Position numbers and translations under genes: made by a program
In this document: piece by piece, positions 54,660-62,155 of the stretch
Numbering within the stretch: position 1 is the stretch's first letter
Layout: every line of letters begins with the position of its first letter
Assembly: GCA_963666295.1 (NCBI GenBank)
Contig: OY762707.1
Location: 1,736,001 to 1,800,000 of the forward strand
DNA from: QZKY01 sp963666295
GTDB lineage: Bacteria; Pseudomonadota; Gammaproteobacteria; Burkholderiales; Burkholderiaceae_D
Reading direction: 5' to 3'
Length of the DNA: 64,000 nt
Notes under the pieces: generated by a model
Seen by the model: only the letters and a program-made list of their open reading frames with translations
Database searches by the model: none
What the model was told of the DNA's origin: nothing

Positions 54660-55103
54660 ATGAATAAATTGAAAAAAATTAAATTCAGATTTCTTTGCCT
54701 CCTGGCTGGTTTGGCGCTTTTGATGCCGCTGACGGTCGCGGCTGAATTGGCCGTTATTGTTAACCCGGAAAGTGGCGTGAAACAGCTTTCTAAATCGCAA
54801 GTAATCAACATCTTTCTCGGTCGTCACCGTGAGCTGCCAGGGAAAATCCGCGCATTGCCGATAGATTTGCAGGCAAACAATAATGAAAAAACATTTTTTT
54901 ATCGTGCGCTTGTTAATCGGGAGCCAGACCAGATGGCGGCATATTGGGCGCGCTTGGTTTTTGCGGGTAGCACGCAGCCCCCAATGCAGGTGACCAGTGA
55001 GGCTGATGTTATGCGTTTCGTATCAAAAATTAAGGGCGGGATCGGATATGTCGATCAACAACGGGTTGACGAGAGGGTGAGAGTTGTATTCATCCTGAAG
55101 TAA
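54660..55103 (+). CDS. PstS-like periplasmic binding protein, short
   Basis: A 147-aa exported protein: signal peptide MNKLKKIKFRFLCLLAGLAL... cleaved near VAA-EL, then VIVNPESGVKQLSKSQVINIFLG and IKGGIGYVDQ. These are the patterns of short PBP-like (phosphate ABC-type) proteins. It is about half the length of PstS and has no transporter genes nearby, so a signalling role is more likely than import. It lies 4 nt after the barrel gene and 36 nt before the c-di-GMP enzyme. Confidence 0.82.
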   Translation: MNKLKKIKFRFLCLLAGLALLMPLTVAAELAVIVNPESGVKQLSKSQVINIFLGRHRELPGKIRALPIDLQANNNEKTFFYRALVNREPDQMAAYWARLVFAGSTQPPMQVTSEADVMRFVSKIKGGIGYVDQQRVDERVRVVFILK

Positions 55104-55139
55104 ATTTATTCAATATTCTCAAGTGAAAACAGCAAAGTA

Positions 55140-57572
55140 ATGACAAAGAATAACGAATTATCGAAGTTAGCTTCTTATTTCAGGAAAAGCCTTCTTGGGA
55201 AGACGCTGCTGATCGTTACTTTGTCGGCACTTGTCGTGGCAGCAATACTTATTGGCGTTATCTGGAACGTGGCATTTCAACGCGCAGAAGAACAGACGTA
55301 TAAACGCATAAATGAGCTGGTTGACTCTACTGCTGTTATGGCAAGTATTGCCTGTTATACCAATGATGCGACGCTTGCGCGGGAAACAGCGCAGGCATTC
55401 GTCAAGCACAGTGATGTTTTCAGCGTTGCGATTTTTTCAAAAAAAGGGGAGTTGGCACGAATACAGCCGCCGGGATTCAATAAGATCAGCTACGAAATAT
55501 CGAAGCCAGAATTATTGCTAAGGCGCAACGTTTATTCGCCTTTCAATCCTTCCGAGGGCGTTGGCCAAATCATCGTTGCGCCTAACTGGAAAAAAATAAA
55601 TCAGTCCGTGCAAGAGAGCGCAAAGGGTTTCGCCATAACGCTATCGGTTTTCACGCTGCTGATCGTTTCGCTTGTTGCAAGTGTTTTTGTCTTTTTTGTT
55701 ATTCGTCCGGTGAAGTCGCTTTCTGACCATTTGCATAAAATTGATTACGGTAATGGGGCAAAACTTGTTGTTTCAGAAGGCAATAAACGGAACGAATTGG
55801 GTCTTTTGGCTAATGATATCAATGAACTTATGGCGCGATTGCGCCATGCAATGGCGCAAGAAAATGAATTGCGCATAGAGCGTGTGCTTAATGAGCAGCT
55901 ACGCTTGTCTGCTGCTGTGTTTGAACACTCCCATGAAGGAATCATTATCACAGATGAAGATAACAACATCGTAGACGTGAATCAGGCGGTTAGTGGAATT
56001 ACCGGCTATGACAGGGAGGAGGTGATAGGAAAGAATCCTCACATTCTGTCTTCTGGGTTACACGATGCAAATTTTTATGCCTCCCTTTGGGAGCAGCTTT
56101 TGCAGCAAGGATACTGGATGGGGGAGATATGGAATCGTCGCAAGAATGACGGCATCTATCCTGCCTGGTGCAGTATCAGTACGGTTAAGGATGATGCTGG
56201 CAACGTGCTTAATTATATTGGTATTTTTTCTGACATTTCGGCACGGAAGGAAGCAGAAAGCCAGGTTGTCTTTCTTGCTCATCATGATGCGCTGACGAAA
56301 CTGCCAAACCGCGTTTTGTTGCGAGATCGGTTTGGCCAGGCGCGCCTTCAGGCCGATCGCCAACAAACCAAGGTAGCCATGCTTTTTTTGGATTTGGATA
56401 ACTTTAAACATATTAACGATAGCTTTGGTCACACGGTTGGGGATGATTTTCTGATCATGGTGGTCGATAGGTTGACGAGAATCATCAGAGAGGGCGACAC
56501 AATCAGTCGGCAGGGTGGGGACGAGTTTATTGTGATTTTGCCGAATGTAAGCAGCATGGATGTGGTTTCGCGCATTGCAAACAGTATGCTTTGCGAGGTT
56601 GCGGAGCCAGCAAATATTGGCGACCACACGATAAGTACCTCTGGCAGCATTGGTATTGCGATTTATCCGGATGATGCGCAAAATTTCGATGGCCTGCTTA
56701 GCAATGCCGATGCGGCGATGTACGATGCAAAAGAAAAAGGCAAGAATGGCTATTGTTTCTATAGTCAAGACATGAACAAGAATGCGGCGGAAAATATGCG
56801 ACTAAAAGCCATGTTGCATGTCGCCCAAAAAAATAACGAATTCCAACTTTTCTATCAGCCGCTGGTAGATGTCAAGACGAAAGAAATTCTGGGTGTGGAA
56901 TCGCTTATTCGCTGGTTTCACCCTGTTGATGGGCTGATTTCTCCTGCGCAGTTTATTCCCCTGGCAGAAGAATCAGGCTTGATTACGAGTATCGGAGAGT
57001 GGGTTTTGAACGAGGCTTGCCGTCAGGGGCGTGAATGGCTGGATGGTGGCGTGAAGCCGATTGTGATCGGGGTCAACATTTCTGCGGTTCAGTTTAATCG
57101 CGGTCATTTGTTTGGTGCGGTAAAAAATGCGCTTCAACGCTCAGGATTTCCGGCAGAGCTTCTGGCGCTTGAGTTTACCGAGTCAACGCTTTTGAATAAC
57201 GTCAGCAAGGCATTCGAGACAATTCGGCAACTTAAGGCGCTTGGGGTTAGGTTGGCTATCGACGATTTTGGTACGGGTTATTCCAGCCTGAGCTATTTGA
57301 AGCAAATAAAGGTCGACAAACTTAAAATTGATAAATCTTTCGTTCGCGACATCAGTGTGGATCTGGATGACCACGCGATTGTCAGCGCCATTATTCTGAT
57401 GGGGCAAAGACTGCAACTTCGTGTCGTAGCTGAAGGTGTTGAAACAGTTGAACAACTGGAAATTCTTGAGGCGCTCAACTGTGATGAAGTTCAAGGTTTT
57501 TATTTTGGGAAACCTGTGCCGGCCAAGGTACTGGAAAGCACCCATTTTTTGGAAGTGGAGAGCATGACTTAA
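55140..57572 (+). CDS. CHASE8-like/HAMP/PAS/GGDEF/EAL membrane protein
   Basis: Inner-membrane c-di-GMP enzyme, 810 aa. Order: TM1 about 20-43; a periplasmic domain (about 45-155) with the IACYTNDATLARETAQAF pattern of CHASE8 sensors such as YfiN; TM2 about 160-185; HAMP; PAS about 250-370; GGDEF at 459-463 with an RxxD inhibitory site (REGD); and EAL with Glu587 in VESLIRW, NISAVQF, EFTES, IDDFGTGYSSL, KIDKSF and VAEGVET. Both catalytic domains look intact. Third gene of the barrel and PBP unit, which suggests the periplasmic protein controls it. Confidence 0.9.
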   Translation: MTKNNELSKLASYFRKSLLGKTLLIVTLSALVVAAILIGVIWNVAFQRAEEQTYKRINELVDSTAVMASIACYTNDATLARETAQAFVKHSDVFSVAIFSKKGELARIQPPGFNKISYEISKPELLLRRNVYSPFNPSEGVGQIIVAPNWKKINQSVQESAKGFAITLSVFTLLIVSLVASVFVFFVIRPVKSLSDHLHKIDYGNGAKLVVSEGNKRNELGLLANDINELMARLRHAMAQENELRIERVLNEQLRLSAAVFEHSHEGIIITDEDNNIVDVNQAVSGITGYDREEVIGKNPHILSSGLHDANFYASLWEQLLQQGYWMGEIWNRRKNDGIYPAWCSISTVKDDAGNVLNYIGIFSDISARKEAESQVVFLAHHDALTKLPNRVLLRDRFGQARLQADRQQTKVAMLFLDLDNFKHINDSFGHTVGDDFLIMVVDRLTRIIREGDTISRQGGDEFIVILPNVSSMDVVSRIANSMLCEVAEPANIGDHTISTSGSIGIAIYPDDAQNFDGLLSNADAAMYDAKEKGKNGYCFYSQDMNKNAAENMRLKAMLHVAQKNNEFQLFYQPLVDVKTKEILGVESLIRWFHPVDGLISPAQFIPLAEESGLITSIGEWVLNEACRQGREWLDGGVKPIVIGVNISAVQFNRGHLFGAVKNALQRSGFPAELLALEFTESTLLNNVSKAFETIRQLKALGVRLAIDDFGTGYSSLSYLKQIKVDKLKIDKSFVRDISVDLDDHAIVSAIILMGQRLQLRVVAEGVETVEQLEILEALNCDEVQGFYFGKPVPAKVLESTHFLEVESMT

Positions 57573-58173
57573 GAGCAACGGCGCGTTTGTTAGTGTCTGT
57601 TTGGGCTTACGAATCAGGCGGAAAGCATGCTTGATTTATAGTGGTGGCAGTGATGCAAGCCGCTTCTCATTGATTTGGCAAGTTGAGGTTTGAAGTGTTC
57701 AAGTTTGCGCCCCTTGCGTCGCCCCAGCACCAGCCCGCAGGGTGCAGGACAGCTGAAGGCTGGTCTCGCGAGGCGAGATGCAGCAAAGCTGCACATAGGC
57801 CGGGGCCCAGTGGCTTTGCTCTGCAGCGTAAGCCTGAGACCCAAGCGCCATCTTAACGACGTTGGATGCCAGCTTGCGCTAGCATGACATGCGCATATTT
57901 CAAATTTATTCGTGCCGCATCAATATTACTTTTTCCATGTGTGGCGACATCCTTCTCGTCCCCTCTTTTTTTACACACGCAAACCACCCAAACACCAAAA
58001 AGTGTTGTTTAAATGGTAATTTGTTGTCTTTTTTTCATATTTTTCCGCCCCTTTTGAGGTATCGGTGGCGGATGAATTTATACTCTCCCTTCATATCTTG
58101 AACAGCTCGTTGCAGTTGGTGAATTTTATGTTGCGCCCCATCTCGTTTTAGCAGCACTCCGTCGGAGTCAAAG
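57573..58173. other. Intergenic 601 nt with a GC-rich structured patch
   Basis: No convincing gene. The patch at about 57705-57850 is much more GC-rich than its AT-rich flanks. It holds back-to-back hairpins: GCACC/GGTGC (57727-57745), TCTCGC-GAG-GCGAGA (57764-57778), TGCAGC-AAA-GCTGCA (57779-57793) and GGCC-GG-GGCC (57798-57807). GGTCTC/GAGACC (57762-57767 with 57836-57841) could close the set. A minus-strand 76-codon frame (57614-57844) runs through it but resembles nothing I know. The rest (57890-58173) is AT-rich and should contain the promoter of the next gene. Confidence 0.45.
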
Positions 58174-60930
58174 ATGAAGTATTTCAAAAAGTGGAGTGTG
58201 GGCAGCAAACTATGGCTGCTTGTATTTCTGGTTGTTGGTGTCGTGCTCTTTGCCTTCGAGTTTGCTTTGGGCAAATCGACGATGGACATCACGGAGAGGC
58301 ATGTTTTTGAGGCAGAGCGTAATCAGGCAAAGATCGTCGTAGACCTGATCGAGGTATTCGAGCAAAGCAAGCGCGACGAAGTTGCGAGGTTTTCAAAACT
58401 GTTTTCAAGCTATTTCAAGACGCCGATCACGGCAGACATGAAAAGCACTCGTCTGATTGGCGGTCATGCGGTGCCCACGCTCAAGCTAAAAGGCAAGCCA
58501 CTACATTTTGATCATGCCATTCCTGACCGTTTTGCATCGCAAAGTGGCGAAGTTGCAACGATATTCGCCAAGGCAGGGAATGATTTTGTACGCATTGCCA
58601 CTTCTTTGAAAAAGCGAAACGGGGAACGTGCGGTTGGCACCTGGTTAAAGCGCAGCCATCCGAGTTATCAGCTGTTATTGGCGGGCAAGAAATATGCGGG
58701 TCTGGCCACGCTTTTTGGTACGCAATACATGACGGAATACCTGCCGATTTTTGATTCCAAAGGTGCGGTGATTGGCGTCAGCTTTGTTGGTGTGGATGTG
58801 ACGCGGGATGTTGCAGCGCTTAAATCGAAACTTCGCTCGATTCGCATTGGCGAAACGGGGCATTTATATGTTGTGAACACGAAGACCGGGCCTGATTTGG
58901 GCAAGCTGCTCTTTCACCCGACAGCCGAAGGCGAGAATGTGCTGGATGCGCGCGACGCGCATGGGCATGAATATATGAAAACCATGCTGGCGGCTAAAAG
59001 CGGGACGGCACGGTTTGAGTTGCGTGATCAGGCTAATACTGTGACCAGCATGCTGGTGGCGTATGAGCATCTGAAAGAGCGTGAATGGCTGGTTGTAGCG
59101 CAGGTGCCGGAAGTTGAAATGATGAAAGACGTCACCACCATGCGCACCTTGTACTCTGCTATCAGTATCGGCGCAATGCTTTTGTTGGCAGGCATCATGA
59201 TGACTGCGATTATCAATATGGCGCGCGACATTGCTGAACGCAAGAAAGTAGAACGCGCGTTGCGCTTGACGCAGTTTTCCGTCGATCAGGCGTCTTTCCC
59301 CATTTTGTGGATCACGGAAAACGCACGCATTCAATTTGCGAACGAGGCGGCCAGCTATTTGCTGGGTTACTCCAAGGAGGAATTGTTGTCGCTTTCGGCG
59401 CGCGATATTATCGAGAGCTATCCGATTGAGGTGTGGCGCAAGCATTGGCGTACATTGAAGAACAAGATGGTACTCAACCTCGAGTTGACGCTGTTGAATC
59501 GAAATCAGCAGCCCATTTCGGTTGCCGTTGACTCAAACTATCTCGAGTATGAGGGTGTTGAATATAACTTTGCTTTTATTCGCGACATTACGGAAAAGAA
59601 AAAAGCGCAACAAGTTATTTGGCATCAGGCAAATTTTGATAGTCTGACGGGTTTACCCAACCGGCGCATGTTTGTGGAGCGTCTGGATTACGAGCTACGG
59701 CAGGCTGCCCAGTCAGGTTTTCCCATAGCGATTTTGTTCATTGACCTGGATGATTTCAAGGATGTGAACGATATGCTTGGGCACGATACCGGCGATGCCT
59801 TATTGCGGGAGGTGTCGTTACGCCTCAAAAACTGCGTGCGTGAAGCGGATACGATCGCCCGGCTGGGTGGCGACGAGTTCACCATCGTCATGAATAATCT
59901 GCATTCGCGCGGGGCGGTAGAACGCGCCTGCCAGACCATTTTACGAAGTATGGCAGAGCCGTTTTATTTCAATGGAGAAGTCGCTTATATTTCTGTCAGC
60001 ATTGGGATTACAGTCTATCCGGACGATGCCAGTACCCTTGAAAACCTGTTGATCAACGCCGATCAGGCCATGTATTCAGCCAAGCAGCAAGGGCGAAATC
60101 GATTCCAGTACTTTACGCCATCCATGCAGGAAGCTGCCAAAAAGCGTATGTACATGATTGCTGATTTGAGGCAAGCACTGGATGCGGATGGTCAGCTTTA
60201 TGTGGTTTATCAGCCCATTGTCGAGTTGACGACAGGTACGATTCACAAAGCAGAGGCATTGGTAAGATGGAAACACCCTGAGCGCGGGATGATCAGTCCG
60301 GCCGATTTCATCCCAGTCGCCGAAGAAACCGGCATGATTCATCGGTTGGGGCAGCGGATTTTTGAATCTGCTGCCACTCAGGCAGATGAGTGGCGCAAAG
60401 CAATTTACCCGGATTTTCAGATCAGCATCAATCTATCGCCGATGCAGTTGCGAAGGGAGAGTAAAACCAGCAGTGCGTGGCTGGAATATTTGAGTGAGAA
60501 CCAGATGGCCGGAACCAGTGTGGTGGCCGAGATTACCGAAAGCGTGCTTCTGGATGCGAGCGAGATCGTTACTGACCAACTGCTGTCATTTCGCGATGCC
60601 GGCATCCAGGTGGCCATTGATGACTTCGGTACCGGCTATTCTTCGCTTTCATATCTGAAAAAATTCGACATCGATTACATCAAGATTGATCGTAACTTTG
60701 TGACCGGACTGGCTCCCGGTTCGGATGATCTGGCTTTGTGTGAGGCCATCATTGTGATGGCGCACAAGTTGGACATCATGGTGATTGCCGAAGGCGTGGA
60801 AACGATTCAACAGCGGGATCTTTTACTTCAGGCGGGCTGTGACTATGCGCAGGGCGAGTTGTATGCCAAAGCATTAATGGCAAGTGAGTTTGAAGCGATG
60901 CTTGCGACGGAGCGCAGCAAAATTGCCTGA
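58174..60930 (+). CDS. Cache-PAS-GGDEF-EAL membrane protein
   Basis: Inner-membrane c-di-GMP enzyme, 918 aa. TM1 about 12-30; a large periplasmic Cache_3/Cache_2-type sensor (about 35-320, with GTQYMTEYLPIFDSKGAVIGVSF split by strands); TM2 about 330-350; PAS about 365-480; GGDEF at 565-569 in RLGGDEFTIVM with an RxxD site (READ); EAL with Glu694 in KAEALVRW, NLSPMQL, EITES, IDDFGTGYSSL, KIDRNF and VIAEGVET. Both domains look competent, so the net activity cannot be predicted. No operon partner. Confidence 0.92.
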   Translation: MKYFKKWSVGSKLWLLVFLVVGVVLFAFEFALGKSTMDITERHVFEAERNQAKIVVDLIEVFEQSKRDEVARFSKLFSSYFKTPITADMKSTRLIGGHAVPTLKLKGKPLHFDHAIPDRFASQSGEVATIFAKAGNDFVRIATSLKKRNGERAVGTWLKRSHPSYQLLLAGKKYAGLATLFGTQYMTEYLPIFDSKGAVIGVSFVGVDVTRDVAALKSKLRSIRIGETGHLYVVNTKTGPDLGKLLFHPTAEGENVLDARDAHGHEYMKTMLAAKSGTARFELRDQANTVTSMLVAYEHLKEREWLVVAQVPEVEMMKDVTTMRTLYSAISIGAMLLLAGIMMTAIINMARDIAERKKVERALRLTQFSVDQASFPILWITENARIQFANEAASYLLGYSKEELLSLSARDIIESYPIEVWRKHWRTLKNKMVLNLELTLLNRNQQPISVAVDSNYLEYEGVEYNFAFIRDITEKKKAQQVIWHQANFDSLTGLPNRRMFVERLDYELRQAAQSGFPIAILFIDLDDFKDVNDMLGHDTGDALLREVSLRLKNCVREADTIARLGGDEFTIVMNNLHSRGAVERACQTILRSMAEPFYFNGEVAYISVSIGITVYPDDASTLENLLINADQAMYSAKQQGRNRFQYFTPSMQEAAKKRMYMIADLRQALDADGQLYVVYQPIVELTTGTIHKAEALVRWKHPERGMISPADFIPVAEETGMIHRLGQRIFESAATQADEWRKAIYPDFQISINLSPMQLRRESKTSSAWLEYLSENQMAGTSVVAEITESVLLDASEIVTDQLLSFRDAGIQVAIDDFGTGYSSLSYLKKFDIDYIKIDRNFVTGLAPGSDDLALCEAIIVMAHKLDIMVIAEGVETIQQRDLLLQAGCDYAQGELYAKALMASEFEAMLATERSKIA

Positions 60931-61094
60931 TGGCAGCGCTGGTATTTTTGATTTTTCCGATGCAATCACACTTAAAAAGCTCAAAAGGAGGGTTTGTCTT
61001 TGTTGCATGGGCCGCATGGACTAATATGCTGCCTTGAAGTATGCGCATGATAATGCTGCGCTGAGTGATAATCCCGCAATGAAGGAGGTGTTGA

Positions 61095-61703
61095 ATGGCG
61101 TTCCCTAAAACTTTTTATCGTTGGCGACCGCATCCCTGGCATGGACTGGAGGCCGGCGAGAACTTGCCGAGTGTGGTGAATGCCTATATCGAAATGACGC
61201 CTTACGATGCCGTTAAATACGAAGTTGACAAAGCGACTGGTTACTTGCGGGTGGACCGTCCCCAGTTGACTTCCTCCATGCCGCCGACCCTGTATGGCTT
61301 TATCCCGCAAACCTATTGCTCCGTGCGGGTCGATGAACTTTCCCCGAAAGCTTCGGGAGGGGATGGCGATCCACTGGATATTTGTGTGATTACCGAACGC
61401 TCCATTAATCGCGGTGAGGTTATTTTGCGCGCGCGCGTGATTGGCGGCTTGCAAATGGTGGACAAGGGCGAGGCAGACGACAAGATCGTGGCCGTGCTGG
61501 ATAATGACCCGTTCTGGAAAGACGCACAGGATATTGGCGACCTTTCGCCCGCCCTGCTGGAACGCATTCATCACTATTTTGAAACCTACAAGATGGTTCC
61601 CGGACAGCCCTCCAACGCGTCCATTGAAAAAATTTACGGCCGTGACCATGCGTTCAAGGTCATTCAAGCCGCGCTGGAAGATTACATCGAAGAATACGGT
61701 TAG
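61095..61703 (+). CDS. ppa: Inorganic pyrophosphatase
   Basis: Family I soluble pyrophosphatase, which hydrolyses PPi to drive biosynthesis. The 202-aa protein has the Asp-rich signature DGDPLDICV, with upstream VKYEVDK and YGFIPQTYC. It is somewhat longer than the 175-aa E. coli enzyme. The start is unambiguous: GAAGGAGGTG at 61081-61090 is a near-perfect Shine-Dalgarno. Stands alone among c-di-GMP genes. Confidence 0.94.
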   Translation: MAFPKTFYRWRPHPWHGLEAGENLPSVVNAYIEMTPYDAVKYEVDKATGYLRVDRPQLTSSMPPTLYGFIPQTYCSVRVDELSPKASGGDGDPLDICVITERSINRGEVILRARVIGGLQMVDKGEADDKIVAVLDNDPFWKDAQDIGDLSPALLERIHHYFETYKMVPGQPSNASIEKIYGRDHAFKVIQAALEDYIEEYG

Positions 61704-61743
61704 CCCCATGCGCCGCTCAGGCGCATCACTTCGTTGATGTGGT

Positions 61744-62042
61744 GCGCCCTCATCGACGGTCATGGTTTGCCTGAAACCAGTGACGCTAAAGCGGGCTGTA
61801 ACGATGCCTGCTGGCACAATCGGATTTTTCTCAAATGCCGCTCTTGATTTTTTCGCAACTTGTGTTGCGCTGGAAAGATCCGTTGACGGCGTCAAGGTGA
61901 CAAACGCTTCACCGACAATGCAGACAAAGATATCGTTTTGGCGAATTTGAGCGCTGATTCGTTCTGCAATTTTGACCGGAACAAAAACGCCTGCCTGGTG
62001 GCCATGCCTGATTAAATAATTCGCAGCAGATGTCGTAAACAA
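61744..62042 (-). pseudogene. Fossil GGDEF domain fragment
   Basis: The minus-strand frame reads IRHGHQAGVFVPVKIAERIS, then QIRQNDIFVCIVGEAFVTLT, then DLSSATQVAKKSRAAFEK, then ARFSVTGF. This follows a GGDEF domain block by block: the GHxxGD helix, the RxxD-like region (RQND), the active-site hairpin, the following helix and the IGV strand. The active site is VGEAF instead of GGDEF, and the conserved Gly-Asp after GHQAG is lost. There is no start codon, no N-terminal part, and the frame runs on antisense into ppa. It is best read as a decayed remnant. Confidence 0.62.
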
Positions 62043-62155
62043 TAACGCATACTTTGGGCGGTGTATTGCCTTTTGGCAACTATGTTTGTGTATACTGCCA
62101 TGTGGCTGCTTGTTTTTTGTGCAGTTGTTTTATCTTGATTGGGCGCGATTTAGAA

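Noticed and set aside
57614..57844. 76-codon minus-strand frame (and a plus-strand 65-codon frame) in the GC-rich patch
   Set aside because: No recognisable domain, no ribosome binding site, and the high GC of the patch alone favours long open frames.
61708..61726. Hairpin ATGCGCC/GGCGCAT just after ppa
   Set aside because: Seven base pairs with no T tract; too weak to call a terminator.
60981..62042. A 353-codon minus-strand open frame
   Set aside because: Not a gene as a whole: its distal two thirds are antisense to ppa and to the end of the neighbouring c-di-GMP gene, and the start is a TTG without a ribosome binding site. Only the first ~100 codons, resembling a decayed GGDEF domain, are reported.
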